Shown here: piece by piece, positions 25,167-35,193 of the stretch | Layout of the letters: each line of letters begins with the position of its first letter | Numbering within the stretch: position 1 is the first letter of the stretch | Origin: Flavobacteriales bacterium | Lineage (GTDB): Bacteria; Bacteroidota; Bacteroidia; Flavobacteriales; Flavobacteriaceae | Length of the DNA stretch: 60,917 nt | Assembly: GCA_004213645.1 (NCBI GenBank) | Contig: SGZF01000006.1 | Coordinates: forward strand, 1-60,917 | Reading direction: 5' to 3' | Notes under the pieces: generated by a model | Databases searched by the model: none | Told to the model about the DNA's origin: nothing | Seen by the model: only the letters and a program-made list of their open reading frames with translations | Position numbers and translations under genes: made by a program

Positions 25167-26954
25167 ATGAATAAGTCAATAAATAGAATAGCAGCAAGAA
25201 TGAACATTATGTTTTTTTTATTTATGTTATTCTCATTTTTTTTAATTGGAAAGATTTTTTATTTGCAAAATTTTGAACTTGATAAAAATTCAATAACTAC
25301 AATTGAAGCAGTAAAGAATATTGAGGTCGAATCACCAAGAGGAAATATTTACTCTGATAATGGAGATTTAATTGTTTCAACAGTTGTAACGCATGAGTTA
25401 AGATGGGACTCAAAGATGCCTTCAATTAGAATTTATGATGATAATATTATTGATTTATCATCAGAGTTATCTAATTTTTTTCAAGGGAAGGATAAACAGT
25501 ATTTTCAAGATAAATTAAATCAAGCCAGAAAAAATAACAATAGATACCTCTTAATTGGCAAGAATTTATCAATTAATGAGGTAAATAAAATTAAATCTTT
25601 TCCCATATTTAATCAAGGACTATATAAAGGAGGTTTGATAGTTAAAGAAACTCACACCAGACAAAGTCATCTTGGAAAAATTGCAGAAAGAACAATTGGA
25701 TATGAAAAGATTGATAAAAATGGAATAATAAGAGTTGGATTAGAAGGTGCTTATTCAGAATATCTATCAGGCAAAAGTGGCATAAGATTAATGCAAAAAA
25801 TTGCAGATGGTCAATGGAAACCAATGACTCCATATTATGAAAGAGAACCAGTTCAAGGATATGATATACATACTACAATAGATACTCAGATTCAGGACAT
25901 AGTTCATCACGAGCTTTTATTTCAATTAGAAAAATTTGAGGCTGATCATGGAACTATGATTATCATGGAGACAAATTCAGGAAAGGTTAAAGCAATATCA
26001 AATTTAGGAAGAACTTCTGAAGGTAAGTATTATGAAAAAATCAATTATGGGATTTGGGAAAGTCAAGAACCTGGCTCAACTTTTAAGCTAATGACGATGA
26101 TAGCTGCTTTAGAAGACGGAGTCGTAAGTCCTAATGATACAGTTGATACTGGTAATGGAATTCTGAAATTTTATAATAAATATGAAGTAAAAGATTCTAA
26201 TAGGAGGGGATATGGAAAAATACCAATATCTAAAGCTTTTGAAGTTTCCTCGAATACAGGAATGGTTAAGTTCATATATGATAATTATAAAGATAATCCT
26301 GAAAGATTAGTGGACAGATTAATTAATATGAAAATTGATCAAAAGATTAAAATTGATTTAAAAGGTGAGGGTGATGCTAAAATTCCTCATCCACAAGATA
26401 ATAATTGGAGTGGAATATCACTCCCATGGATGGCTTTTGGTTATGGAGTTATGATGACACCTTTACAAACACTTACATTTTACAATGCTGTTGCTAATAA
26501 CGGGGAGATGGTTAAGCCTAGCTTCATTAGTAGTATTGGTGCATTTGGTGAAAAACCGGTATATGCAATTCAGAGAGAGGTAATAATGCCTTCTATTTGC
26601 TCAAGAGAGACATTAATAGCAGTACAAAAAATGTTAAAAAATGTAGTTGAAAAACCATGGGGAACTGCAAATAATATTTATGATAAAAATATTAAAATTG
26701 CTGGTAAAACAGGTACAAGTCAAATAGATTATGCTTCAAGTGAAACCCAGTATGTTTCTAGCTTTGTTGGGTATTTTCCCTCAGATAAACCTAAGTATTC
26801 TGCAATAGTAGTTATCAATAAACCAAAAAAATCAAAAGGATACTATGGGAATTCTGTAGCTGCTCCAGTATTTAAAAATGTAGCTCAAAAAATTATTAAT
26901 GGAATTCCAATTAAAATTGAGATAAGTAAACAAGACATAGACATATTATTTTGA
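25167..26954 (+). CDS. ftsI: Penicillin-binding protein FtsI (PBP3-type transpeptidase)
   Basis: Septal peptidoglycan transpeptidase. One transmembrane helix near 12-33, then the dimerisation domain beginning ESPRGNIYSDNG near 54. The transpeptidase domain has SxxK in GSTFKLM near 313, SxN in SSNTG near 361, and KTGTS near 515. At 595 residues it ends right after the transpeptidase domain and lacks the C-terminal PASTA module found in many flavobacterial FtsI proteins of about 665 residues. The 3' end overlaps murE by 4 bases. Confidence 0.94.
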   Translation: MNKSINRIAARMNIMFFLFMLFSFFLIGKIFYLQNFELDKNSITTIEAVKNIEVESPRGNIYSDNGDLIVSTVVTHELRWDSKMPSIRIYDDNIIDLSSELSNFFQGKDKQYFQDKLNQARKNNNRYLLIGKNLSINEVNKIKSFPIFNQGLYKGGLIVKETHTRQSHLGKIAERTIGYEKIDKNGIIRVGLEGAYSEYLSGKSGIRLMQKIADGQWKPMTPYYEREPVQGYDIHTTIDTQIQDIVHHELLFQLEKFEADHGTMIIMETNSGKVKAISNLGRTSEGKYYEKINYGIWESQEPGSTFKLMTMIAALEDGVVSPNDTVDTGNGILKFYNKYEVKDSNRRGYGKIPISKAFEVSSNTGMVKFIYDNYKDNPERLVDRLINMKIDQKIKIDLKGEGDAKIPHPQDNNWSGISLPWMAFGYGVMMTPLQTLTFYNAVANNGEMVKPSFISSIGAFGEKPVYAIQREVIMPSICSRETLIAVQKMLKNVVEKPWGTANNIYDKNIKIAGKTGTSQIDYASSETQYVSSFVGYFPSDKPKYSAIVVINKPKKSKGYYGNSVAAPVFKNVAQKIINGIPIKIEISKQDIDILF

Positions 26955-28411
26955 AAAAATTAAAAGACATATTATTTAGAGTAAAGATTGATTCTGTTTA
27001 TGGTGATACTGATGTTAATATTAGTCATATAACTTTTGACTCAAGAAAAGTCAAGCAAGATGGTCTTTTTATTGCAATTTCAGGATATAATTTAGATGGT
27101 CATGATTATATAGATCAATCACTAAAAAATGGGGCTGGTGTTGTTGTATGTGAAAAGTTACCAGAAAATTACAAAGAAAATAAGATTGTATATGTATGTG
27201 TAAAATGTTCAAAATCAGCTTTAGGTTTCATTGCATCAAATTTTTATGATAATCCATCTTCAAAGATTGACTTAGTTGGTGTGACAGGCACCAATGGCAA
27301 AACAACAATTTCTTCCCTATTAAATAAATTATTTAATGATTTAAAAGTCAAATCAGGGCTAATTTCGACGATAAATATCAGATATAATGACTTTGTGGAG
27401 TCTTCAAATAATACAACATCTGATCCCATAACTATGAACTATCATTTGTCTGAAATGATAAAAAATAAACTAAAAGTTTGCTTCGTAGAGGTTTCTTCTC
27501 ATGGCATTCATCAAAAGAGAGTTAGTGGTTTGAAATTTAAAGGTATAATTTTCACAAATCTTACCCATGACCATCTTGACTATCACAAATCATTTAAAGA
27601 TTATAGAGATACTAAAAAAAATGTATTTGATTCACTTGATAAAGACTCATTTGCATTAATAAATATAGATGATAAGAATGCTAATTATATGGTTCAAAAT
27701 ACTAAAGCTAGTATATATACTTATTCTTTAAAATCAAAATCAATTTTTACATGTAAAATTATTGAACTTCAGCTAGATGGAATGTTATTAAATATTGATA
27801 ATAGTGAAATTTGGACTAAGCTTATTGGTCAGTTTAACGCTTCAAACATACTAGCAATATATTCAGTTGGAAAATTATATAAACTAGACAAAATTAAATT
27901 GTTAACAAGCATAAGTAAGCTAGATAGTGTTGTTGGAAGGTTACAATCTTTTTTATCATCTGATAAAGTAACTGTTATAGTCGATTATGCTCATACTCCC
28001 GATGCTATTGAAAATGTAATATCAACTATTAATAAAGTAAAAAAATCAAATCAAAATCTAATAACTATTATTGGTTGTGGTGGTGATAGAGATAAAGATA
28101 AAAGATCCATGATAGGTAAAATATCATCTGACTTAAGCTCTAGAGTAATTTTTACATCTGACAATCCAAGATCTGAAGATCCAAAATCTATTATTGAAAA
28201 CATGGTTGATGGAGTATCAAATTTTAATAAGGATAAAATAATAATTGAGGTTGAAAGAGAGAAAGCAATTAAACATGCAAAAGATAATTCTTCAAAGGGA
28301 GACATAGTCCTTATTGCAGGTAAGGGTCATGAAGATTATCAGGAGTTTAAAAATAATAAGAGAATCTATTTTGATGATTTTAAAATTGCAAAAGAAATTT
28401 TTAATAATTAA
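26951..28411 (+). CDS. murE: UDP-N-acetylmuramoyl-tripeptide synthetase (meso-DAP adding)
   Basis: Adds the third residue to the muropeptide. The Mur-ligase P-loop is [10 protein letters not shown] near 111-120, the [11 protein letters not shown] motif lies in the N-terminal domain, and [13 protein letters not shown] is near 346. The DNPR motif near 407 marks enzymes that use meso-diaminopimelate, so the cell wall is probably of the mDAP type. The start is TTG, overlapping the ftsI stop as TTGA. 486 residues, normal for the family. Confidence 0.95.
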   Translation: MKKLKDILFRVKIDSVYGDTDVNISHITFDSRKVKQDGLFIAISGYNLDGHDYIDQSLKNGAGVVVCEKLPENYKENKIVYVCVKCSKSALGFIASNFYDNPSSKIDLVGVTGTNGKTTISSLLNKLFNDLKVKSGLISTINIRYNDFVESSNNTTSDPITMNYHLSEMIKNKLKVCFVEVSSHGIHQKRVSGLKFKGIIFTNLTHDHLDYHKSFKDYRDTKKNVFDSLDKDSFALINIDDKNANYMVQNTKASIYTYSLKSKSIFTCKIIELQLDGMLLNIDNSEIWTKLIGQFNASNILAIYSVGKLYKLDKIKLLTSISKLDSVVGRLQSFLSSDKVTVIVDYAHTPDAIENVISTINKVKKSNQNLITIIGCGGDRDKDKRSMIGKISSDLSSRVIFTSDNPRSEDPKSIIENMVDGVSNFNKDKIIIEVEREKAIKHAKDNSSKGDIVLIAGKGHEDYQEFKNNKRIYFDDFKIAKEIFNN

Positions 28412-28413
28412 AC

Positions 28414-29628
28414 ATGTTATACTATCTATTTGAAATATTAGAAAATCAATTTAATCTTCCAGGTGCAAGTTTATTTAGCTATTTATCATTCAGAGCTGCA
28501 ATTACGATTATAATGTCATTAATGATATCAATTGTTTTTGGAAAAAAAATAATTAATTATTTAAAGAAAAAACAAATTGGAGAAAATGTAAGAGAGTTAG
28601 GATTAGAAGGAGAAGATAATAAAAAGGGAACACCAACTATGGGTGGAATAATAATAATAATTGCGACACTAATTCCTGTTATTTTAATGTCAAACCTTCA
28701 AAATATATATATACAGATCCTATTAGTCTCAACTCTAATTTTAGGATTTATTGGGTTAGTAGATGATTATATTAAAGTTTTTAAGAAAGATAAAAAAGGA
28801 CTTAAAGGAAAATTTAAAATAGCAGGTCAATCATTATTAGGAATTTTTGTCGCACTTGTTTTATTATTAAATAATCAAATTACAATAGTTGAATTTGATA
28901 AAAACCCTAATAAAGATAAAACTGAATTTTCTGTACTTGAAGAAGTTAAGTCATTTAAAACTACAATTCCATTCTTCAAAAATAATGAGTTAGACTATAG
29001 TGAAATTTCAAATGCTATATTTAAATATGGAGATAAATTCATATGGATAATACTAATTCCAGTTATAATATTTATCATTTCTGCTGTATCAAATTCAAAT
29101 AACTTAACTGATGGTCTTGATGGACTTTCTGCAGGACTATCTGCTATAATTGTGTTTACACTTGGAGTATTTGCTTGGACATCTGGAAACATAATTTTCT
29201 CAGATTACTTGAATATAATGTACATTCCAAGAGTTGGTGAAATAACCATCTTTATATCAGCTTTACTTGGCTCACTAGTTGGATTTCTTTGGTACAACAC
29301 ATACCCTGCATCTGTCTTCATGGGAGATACTGGAAGTTTAACTGTCGGAGGCTTAATTGCAGTAATTTCAATACTGATTAGAAAAGAATTATTAATACCA
29401 ATTCTTTGTGGAGTTTTTCTTTTGGAGGCTTTATCAGTAATACTTCAAGTAGGTTATTTCAAAATTTCTAAAAAGAGAACTGGAACTGGAAAACGTATCT
29501 TTTTAATGTCTCCAATACATCACCATTATCAGAAAGCTGGTTATCATGAAAGTAAAATAGTCTCCAGACTATGGATAATTGGAATTTTTTTAGCAGTAAT
29601 AACAATCCTAACATTAAAAATTAGATAA
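28414..29628 (+). CDS. mraY: Phospho-N-acetylmuramoyl-pentapeptide transferase
   Basis: Inner-membrane enzyme that makes lipid I from UDP-MurNAc-pentapeptide and undecaprenyl phosphate. About ten hydrophobic segments. Diagnostic motifs: GTPTMGG near 73-79, VDDYIKV near 115, [10 protein letters not shown] near 229, FMGDTGSL near 302, and the cytoplasmic HHHYQ motif near 370. At 404 residues it carries the loop insertion between helices seen in Bacteroidota MraY. The stop overlaps the murD start by one base. Confidence 0.96.
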   Translation: MLYYLFEILENQFNLPGASLFSYLSFRAAITIIMSLMISIVFGKKIINYLKKKQIGENVRELGLEGEDNKKGTPTMGGIIIIIATLIPVILMSNLQNIYIQILLVSTLILGFIGLVDDYIKVFKKDKKGLKGKFKIAGQSLLGIFVALVLLLNNQITIVEFDKNPNKDKTEFSVLEEVKSFKTTIPFFKNNELDYSEISNAIFKYGDKFIWIILIPVIIFIISAVSNSNNLTDGLDGLSAGLSAIIVFTLGVFAWTSGNIIFSDYLNIMYIPRVGEITIFISALLGSLVGFLWYNTYPASVFMGDTGSLTVGGLIAVISILIRKELLIPILCGVFLLEALSVILQVGYFKISKKRTGTGKRIFLMSPIHHHYQKAGYHESKIVSRLWIIGIFLAVITILTLKIR

Positions 29629-30953
29629 TGAAGAATATCACAGTTCTTGGAGCAGGTGAAAGTGGATTTGGAGCAGCTATGTTAGCTAAGCAAAAAGGCT
29701 TTAATGTATTTGTTTCTGAATTAGATAGTATAAGCGAGGATATAAAATCAATATTAGTTAAGAATCTAATTCAATTTGAAGAAAACAATCATTCTTTTGA
29801 TAAAATAGCCTTATCAGATCTTATAATTAAGAGCCCTGGTATTCCAAATAATTCTGAAATAATATCTAGAATAAAATCTACTAAAATTCCAATAGTTTCC
29901 GAAATAGAATTTGCAAGTAATCATTCAAACTCTTATAAGATTTGTATAACTGGTTCAAATGGAAAAACTACTACTACAAAGCTAATATATGACATCCTTG
30001 CTAATGCAGGGTTAAACGTAGGACTTGCAGGGAATATTGGAGATAGCTTTTCAAAAATGCTTTTATCTGGAGATAAGGATATATATGTATTAGAAATTAG
30101 CAGCTTTCAACTTGATGATATTAAAAACTTTAGACCAAATATTTCTGTAATTACAAATATTATTGAAGATCATCTAGATAGGTACGAGAATGATTTTGTA
30201 AAATATGTCAATGCAAAGATGAAAATTTCAAAAAATCAAGAATCATCTGATTATCTAATTTATAATTCTGATGATAAAATATTATCTGAAGCTGTAAATA
30301 ATTTACAATCAGATGTAGAAAAAATTTCAATAGGATTAAATAATAAAGAAAATCAAATAACAATTAGTAATAATATTCTTTCTAACAAAAAAAAAACTAT
30401 TATGATAAATACAGAACATTTTGCACTTAAAGGAAGGCATAATCTGCTAAATGCAATGGCTGCTATTACAGTTTCAGATTTGCTTAAAATTGATAATGAA
30501 GTAATCAGAGAAAGTTTTTTGACGTTTTCTGGCCTTCCTCATCGCCTAGAAAATTTTTTAAAAATTCAAGGGGTCAATTATATTAATGATTCAAAAGCTA
30601 CAAATATTAATGCAGCTTATTATGCTCTTGATTCAATGCAATCACCTACAGTATGGATTGCAGGTGGTGTAGATAAAGGGAACGATTATTCTGAACTACT
30701 TCCAATAGTTAGAGAGAAGGTCAAAGCAATTATCTGTCTTGGAATTGACAACTCTAAAATTATAGAAACATTTAAGCCTGTAATTGAAATTATCGTTGAG
30801 ACAGAATCTATCACTGAAGCAGTTAAAGTTGCAAATAAAATAGCCGAAAAGAAAGATAATGTTCTTCTCTCCCCTGCATGTGCAAGTTTTGACCTGTTTG
30901 ATAGTTATGAGGATAGAGGAAATCAATTTAAAGAGGCAGTTAGAAGTTTATAA
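29628..30953 (+). CDS. murD: UDP-N-acetylmuramoylalanine--D-glutamate ligase
   Basis: Adds D-Glu to UDP-MurNAc-L-Ala. The N-terminal Rossmann motif is VLGAGESGFGAAML, the P-loop is ITGSNGKTTTTK near 109-120, with ISSFQLDDIKNFRPNISVITNI near 155-176, GLPHRLE near 301, NDSKATNINA near 319, and the C-terminal LLSPACASFDLF. The 441 residues match. ftsW begins immediately after the stop codon. Confidence 0.95.
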   Translation: MKNITVLGAGESGFGAAMLAKQKGFNVFVSELDSISEDIKSILVKNLIQFEENNHSFDKIALSDLIIKSPGIPNNSEIISRIKSTKIPIVSEIEFASNHSNSYKICITGSNGKTTTTKLIYDILANAGLNVGLAGNIGDSFSKMLLSGDKDIYVLEISSFQLDDIKNFRPNISVITNIIEDHLDRYENDFVKYVNAKMKISKNQESSDYLIYNSDDKILSEAVNNLQSDVEKISIGLNNKENQITISNNILSNKKKTIMINTEHFALKGRHNLLNAMAAITVSDLLKIDNEVIRESFLTFSGLPHRLENFLKIQGVNYINDSKATNINAAYYALDSMQSPTVWIAGGVDKGNDYSELLPIVREKVKAIICLGIDNSKIIETFKPVIEIIVETESITEAVKVANKIAEKKDNVLLSPACASFDLFDSYEDRGNQFKEAVRSL

Positions 30954-32102
30954 ATGAATACAAAAAGTATAATATTTGGTGATAAAGTTTTGTTAGTAAT
31001 CATTTTACTACTATCAATATTTTCTTTTTTTCCTGTTTTTTCTTCAAGTTCATATCTATCATATGTAATAGATGGTTCATCTCCAATTTTTTATTTGTTA
31101 AAACATTTTATTGTTCTTCTATTTGGACTTTTTCTTATGCTTTCAATTCAGTTAGTACCTTATAATTTTTATAGAGGTATCTCAGTAATCCTATTACCGA
31201 TTGGTCTAGCATTACTAGTATACACCTTATCTATAGGAACTATTATAGGTGGTTCTGCAGCAAGTAGGTGGATAGACATTCCAATCGTTGGAATAAGTTT
31301 CCAAACTTCATCATTAGCTGCAATTATAATAATAACCTATACTGCTAGATACCTATCAAAAGTTGAAATATCAAAAACAAAATTTTCAGAAACAATAATA
31401 CCACTTTGGATTCCAATATTTGCATATATATTTTTGATATTACCAGCAAATCTATCTTCAGGATTATTAATTTTTACTTCTTTAATAATTATACTTTTTA
31501 TTTCAGGGGTTCCTCTATTTCATTTGTTCAAAATGTTTTTAATATTAGTTTTTTTATCAATAACATTTTTCTTTTTTGCTAAAACTTTTCCAGATAAATT
31601 TCCAAATAGAATTGATACATGGATAAGTAGAATTGAGAATTTTAATTCAAATAAAAACTTAGATGCCAGTTATCAAATAGAGAGAGCAAAAATTGCAATA
31701 AATAATGGTGGTTTAATTGGTGTTGGAGCTGGAAAAAGTGTTATGAAAAATCATCTTCCTCAAAGCAATTCAGATTTTATATTTGCAATCATTATTGAAG
31801 AATATGGGATAATAGGTGGTTCTTTGATTATTATTTTGTACGTACTAATGTTCTTCAGAATCTTGGTGATTACTCATAGAGTTAATGATAGGTTTGGAAA
31901 GATACTAGTATCTGGTCTTGGAGTTTTCATAATGCTGCAAGCATTTACCAATATCTCAGTTGCAACTCAAATTATCCCTGTTACTGGACAGAATCTTCCA
32001 TTAATTAGTAGTGGTGGAACCTCCGCATGGATGACTTGTGTTTCTTTTGGGATGATTTTAAGTGTTAGCTCTTCTATAAAAAATAAAAATGGCAAAAAAT
32101 AA
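30954..32102 (+). CDS. ftsW: SEDS-family peptidoglycan glycosyltransferase FtsW
   Basis: Polytopic inner-membrane enzyme that polymerises septal glycan together with FtsI. About ten hydrophobic segments. The SEDS motifs are present: SRWIDIPIVGISFQTSSLA near 102-120, SSGLLIF near 168, GVGAGKS near 256, QSNSDFIFAIIIEEYG near 268-283, and PLISSGGTS near 347. Context in the dcw cluster favours FtsW over RodA. The 3' end overlaps murG by 14 bases. Confidence 0.94.
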   Translation: MNTKSIIFGDKVLLVIILLLSIFSFFPVFSSSSYLSYVIDGSSPIFYLLKHFIVLLFGLFLMLSIQLVPYNFYRGISVILLPIGLALLVYTLSIGTIIGGSAASRWIDIPIVGISFQTSSLAAIIIITYTARYLSKVEISKTKFSETIIPLWIPIFAYIFLILPANLSSGLLIFTSLIIILFISGVPLFHLFKMFLILVFLSITFFFFAKTFPDKFPNRIDTWISRIENFNSNKNLDASYQIERAKIAINNGGLIGVGAGKSVMKNHLPQSNSDFIFAIIIEEYGIIGGSLIIILYVLMFFRILVITHRVNDRFGKILVSGLGVFIMLQAFTNISVATQIIPVTGQNLPLISSGGTSAWMTCVSFGMILSVSSSIKNKNGKK

Positions 32103-33183
32103 TAAATTTATAATTTCAGGGGGAGGAACAGGCGGGCATATATACCCTGCAATATCTATTGCCAAGGAGATAGGTAAAAATTTTATTGATTGTGAGTTAA
32201 AATTTATTGGGGCGAAAGGAAGAATGGAAATGAATATTGTCCCCAAACATGGATATGAAATTCAAGGATTATTGATAAGTGGATTACATAGGTCATTTAC
32301 ATTAAAAAATATTTTTTTACCTATTAAACTTTTTATAAGTTTTATTCAGTCTTTTCTCATAATTATAACTTTTAAACCAAATTTTGTTATTGGAACAGGA
32401 GGCTTTGCAAGCTTTCCAATAGTATTTATTTCATCAATTCTAAGAATACCAACCTTAATTCAGGAACAAAATTCGATACCTGGAATATCTAATAGACTCT
32501 TGTCTAGATTTGCCAACTATATATGTGTGGCATATGATAAAATGGAAAAATTTTTTCCTGCTAAGAATATATATAAAACAGGAAACCCAATAATGGAATC
32601 AATTAAAAATATAAACAATACTAATGACATAAAGCAAAAATTAAATTTTGAAGATAATAAGACTGTAATTTTAATTTTAGGAGGAAGCCTAGGTTCAGAA
32701 AAAATTAATAGAACAGTTGAAAAAAATATTGATTATATCATTTCTAAAGATGTAAATGTAATATGGCAATGTGGAAAAAAATACTTTAATGATTTTAAGC
32801 ATTTTAAATCTAATTCAATTTATGTAACTGAATATATTGAAGATATAAATTCAACATATAACTCATCTGATATAATAATAGCTAGAAGTGGAGCATTAAC
32901 ACTCTCTGAATTAGCAATCGTCTCTAAGCCTTCAATTCTAATTCCCTCTCCTAATGTTGCAGAAAATCATCAATTAGAGAATGCCAAAAAAATTGAGGAA
33001 ATTAATGCATGTATATGTGTTGAAGAAAAAGATCTTGATATAATCTTTAAAAATAAGCTTGATTTATTATTAAAAGATGAAAAATTAAGAAATGAACTTT
33101 CCAAGAATATATCTCAAATTGCAATGCCTAATGCATCAAGTGATATAGTTCAGCTAATAAAAAAACATTTGAGTAATGATTAA
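32089..33183 (+). CDS. murG: Lipid II synthase MurG (UDP-GlcNAc transferase)
   Basis: Membrane-associated GT28 glycosyltransferase that adds GlcNAc to lipid I. The N-terminal glycine loop SGGGTGGHIYPAISIA is near 9-24, GTGGFASFP near 103, QEQNSIPGISNRLL near 125, LGGSLGSEKIN near 202, and ARSGALTLSEL near 265. The 364 residues match the family. Overlaps ftsW by 14 and murC by 8 bases. Confidence 0.95.
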   Translation: MAKNNKFIISGGGTGGHIYPAISIAKEIGKNFIDCELKFIGAKGRMEMNIVPKHGYEIQGLLISGLHRSFTLKNIFLPIKLFISFIQSFLIIITFKPNFVIGTGGFASFPIVFISSILRIPTLIQEQNSIPGISNRLLSRFANYICVAYDKMEKFFPAKNIYKTGNPIMESIKNINNTNDIKQKLNFEDNKTVILILGGSLGSEKINRTVEKNIDYIISKDVNVIWQCGKKYFNDFKHFKSNSIYVTEYIEDINSTYNSSDIIIARSGALTLSELAIVSKPSILIPSPNVAENHQLENAKKIEEINACICVEEKDLDIIFKNKLDLLLKDEKLRNELSKNISQIAMPNASSDIVQLIKKHLSND

Positions 33184-34504
33184 TAAAAAATATTTTTTTA
33201 TTGGAATTGGTGGAATAGGGATGTCATCTATTGCTCAATATCTTCATGATAAGAAAAATAATATTTTTGGATATGATAGATCAATTAATCGACCAATTAA
33301 AATTTTATTAGAAAAAGGAATCAACATTACAAATAAATTAGATTTTGAAAATGTTCCAAAATCTATGCTAAAAGAGGATGTTATAGTTATTTATACGCCT
33401 GCAGTTAGTTACGAAAATGCATTTCTGAAGTACTTTAGATCAAATGGAAACAGTATATATAAGAGGTCAGAAATTTTAGGTGAAATATCAAGTCAATCCA
33501 TATGTATTGCGATAGCTGGCACACATGGAAAAACAACCACCACTGGAATAATTAGTCATCTATTTTATTCATATGGAATTCAATTCAAGGCATTTATTGG
33601 AGGAATATTAAAGGGATATGATTCAAATTATATTAACACAGGAGAAGAGTATACGATAGTTGAAGCTGATGAATATGACAGATCATTTTTAAATTTAAAA
33701 CCAGATTACGCTGTAATCACCTCAATTGAAAGTGATCATCTTGATATTTATGGCAATCTAGAATCATTAAAAAATAGTTTTGAGCTTTTCTCGCAGAATG
33801 TTAATAACACATTAATTGTGGAAAAAGGAATCAACATCAATAGAGATTTCTCCTTTTCGATAACAAATGATGCAGATTATAGTATAAATAATATTAATAT
33901 TCTTAAAGATGGCTTTTCTTTTGACTTTAAAACACCTAGCAAATCCTATCCAAATATTTTTACAAATGTTATTGGAAATCATAATCTGAAAAATGTTTTG
34001 TGCGCATTATCTATAATTGATCAGATAAAAGAAATTAATATTTCAGATTTACTTCAATTTCTTTCAAATTTCAGAGGTATTGAAAGAAGAATGGAAGTAT
34101 ATAAATTGGGCGATAGGATTATTATTGATGATTATGCACATCATCCCACTGAAATTAAATCAGTTTTAGATACTATAAAATCTAATTATGATAATAAGTC
34201 AACTGCAGTTATATTTCAACCACATCTTTTTTCAAGAACTAGAGATTTTATGGATGATTTCGCCAAGATTCTATCAAAGTTTGATGAAGTTTATCTTTTA
34301 GAAATTTATCCAGCAAGAGAAATGCCAATAAAAGGAATTAGTTCTAAAGCACTACTAGAAAAAATAAATTCCAAAAAGAAGAAAATCATAAAAAAAGAAT
34401 CAATTAATGATTTAATTATTAATTCAGAGATAGAGGTTATATCAATTCTTGGAGCTGGGAATATAACAGATAATTTAAATAAAAAAATATTTACAGATGG
34501 TTAG
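33176..34504 (+). CDS. murC: UDP-N-acetylmuramate--L-alanine ligase
   Basis: First amino-acid addition in muropeptide synthesis. The N-terminal motif is GIGGIGMSSIAQYL, the P-loop is AGTHGKTTTTG near 114-124, the VEADEYDRSFL motif is near 164, ESDHLDIYG near 185, and the C-terminal DDYAHHPTEI near 319-328. 442 residues. The overlaps of 8 bases with both murG and ftsQ suggest translational coupling. Confidence 0.95.
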   Translation: MINKKYFFIGIGGIGMSSIAQYLHDKKNNIFGYDRSINRPIKILLEKGINITNKLDFENVPKSMLKEDVIVIYTPAVSYENAFLKYFRSNGNSIYKRSEILGEISSQSICIAIAGTHGKTTTTGIISHLFYSYGIQFKAFIGGILKGYDSNYINTGEEYTIVEADEYDRSFLNLKPDYAVITSIESDHLDIYGNLESLKNSFELFSQNVNNTLIVEKGININRDFSFSITNDADYSINNINILKDGFSFDFKTPSKSYPNIFTNVIGNHNLKNVLCALSIIDQIKEINISDLLQFLSNFRGIERRMEVYKLGDRIIIDDYAHHPTEIKSVLDTIKSNYDNKSTAVIFQPHLFSRTRDFMDDFAKILSKFDEVYLLEIYPAREMPIKGISSKALLEKINSKKKKIIKKESINDLIINSEIEVISILGAGNITDNLNKKIFTDG

Positions 34505-35189
34505 TTTTATAAAGATGATAGGGTTACTAATTTTAGTTATAAGTCTATGTTTATTCAGTTCATTAACTGAATACGAAAATAATTTTAAAAGCGAGAACAT
34601 AATTTATGAAAGCAATGGTTTTTTTGATAATAAAAAAGTTGTAGATAGTTTAATGAATAATGATTTTTTTAAAAAATTAATTAATAATAATGAGTTTCAA
34701 AAGGTTGAAAATGAGTTAAAAAAAATCAATTCAATAAAAGATATAGAAGTCTATCGTAAAAATAATATTGAACTAGGATTTAAGATTTCTGATAGAGAGC
34801 CAATTGCTTATATTTTAAATTCTAATAGTTTTCTTGATAATTCAAGCATCTTAATAGACAGAGTGGATAAAGTTATTGATAGTTTACCAAAAATATATGG
34901 ATCATTAGAAAATCAAAATAGATTAAAAATTGTAAAAATTATTAGAAAGTTTAATGAAGATAGGGTATTTAAAAATAAACTTGAAAAACTATGGTATGAA
35001 AAAGATGAATTATTTATAAGAATAAAAAATCTAGATTTTGATATCAGGTTTGGAAATGTTAACAAATTAAATAATAAGTTAGAAATGCTAAAGGGTTTCT
35101 ATTTCTACATATATAATGATTCACTAATGTCGAAATATGAACAAATTGATTTAGTCTACAATAATCGTTTAATAGCAATAAAAAAATAA
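34497..35189 (+). CDS. ftsQ: Cell division protein FtsQ
   Basis: Bitopic division protein of 230 residues with one N-terminal transmembrane helix at about 7-24 (IGLLILVISLCLFSSL) and a periplasmic part. The region near 75-115 (NNEFQKVENELKKINS, then EVYRKNNIELGFKISDREPIAYI) resembles the POTRA and beta domains. Sequence conservation is low, as usual for FtsQ; the murC-ftsQ-ftsA order is the strongest support. Confidence 0.87.
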   Translation: MVSFIKMIGLLILVISLCLFSSLTEYENNFKSENIIYESNGFFDNKKVVDSLMNNDFFKKLINNNEFQKVENELKKINSIKDIEVYRKNNIELGFKISDREPIAYILNSNSFLDNSSILIDRVDKVIDSLPKIYGSLENQNRLKIVKIIRKFNEDRVFKNKLEKLWYEKDELFIRIKNLDFDIRFGNVNKLNNKLEMLKGFYFYIYNDSLMSKYEQIDLVYNNRLIAIKK

Positions 35190-35193
35190 TAAT

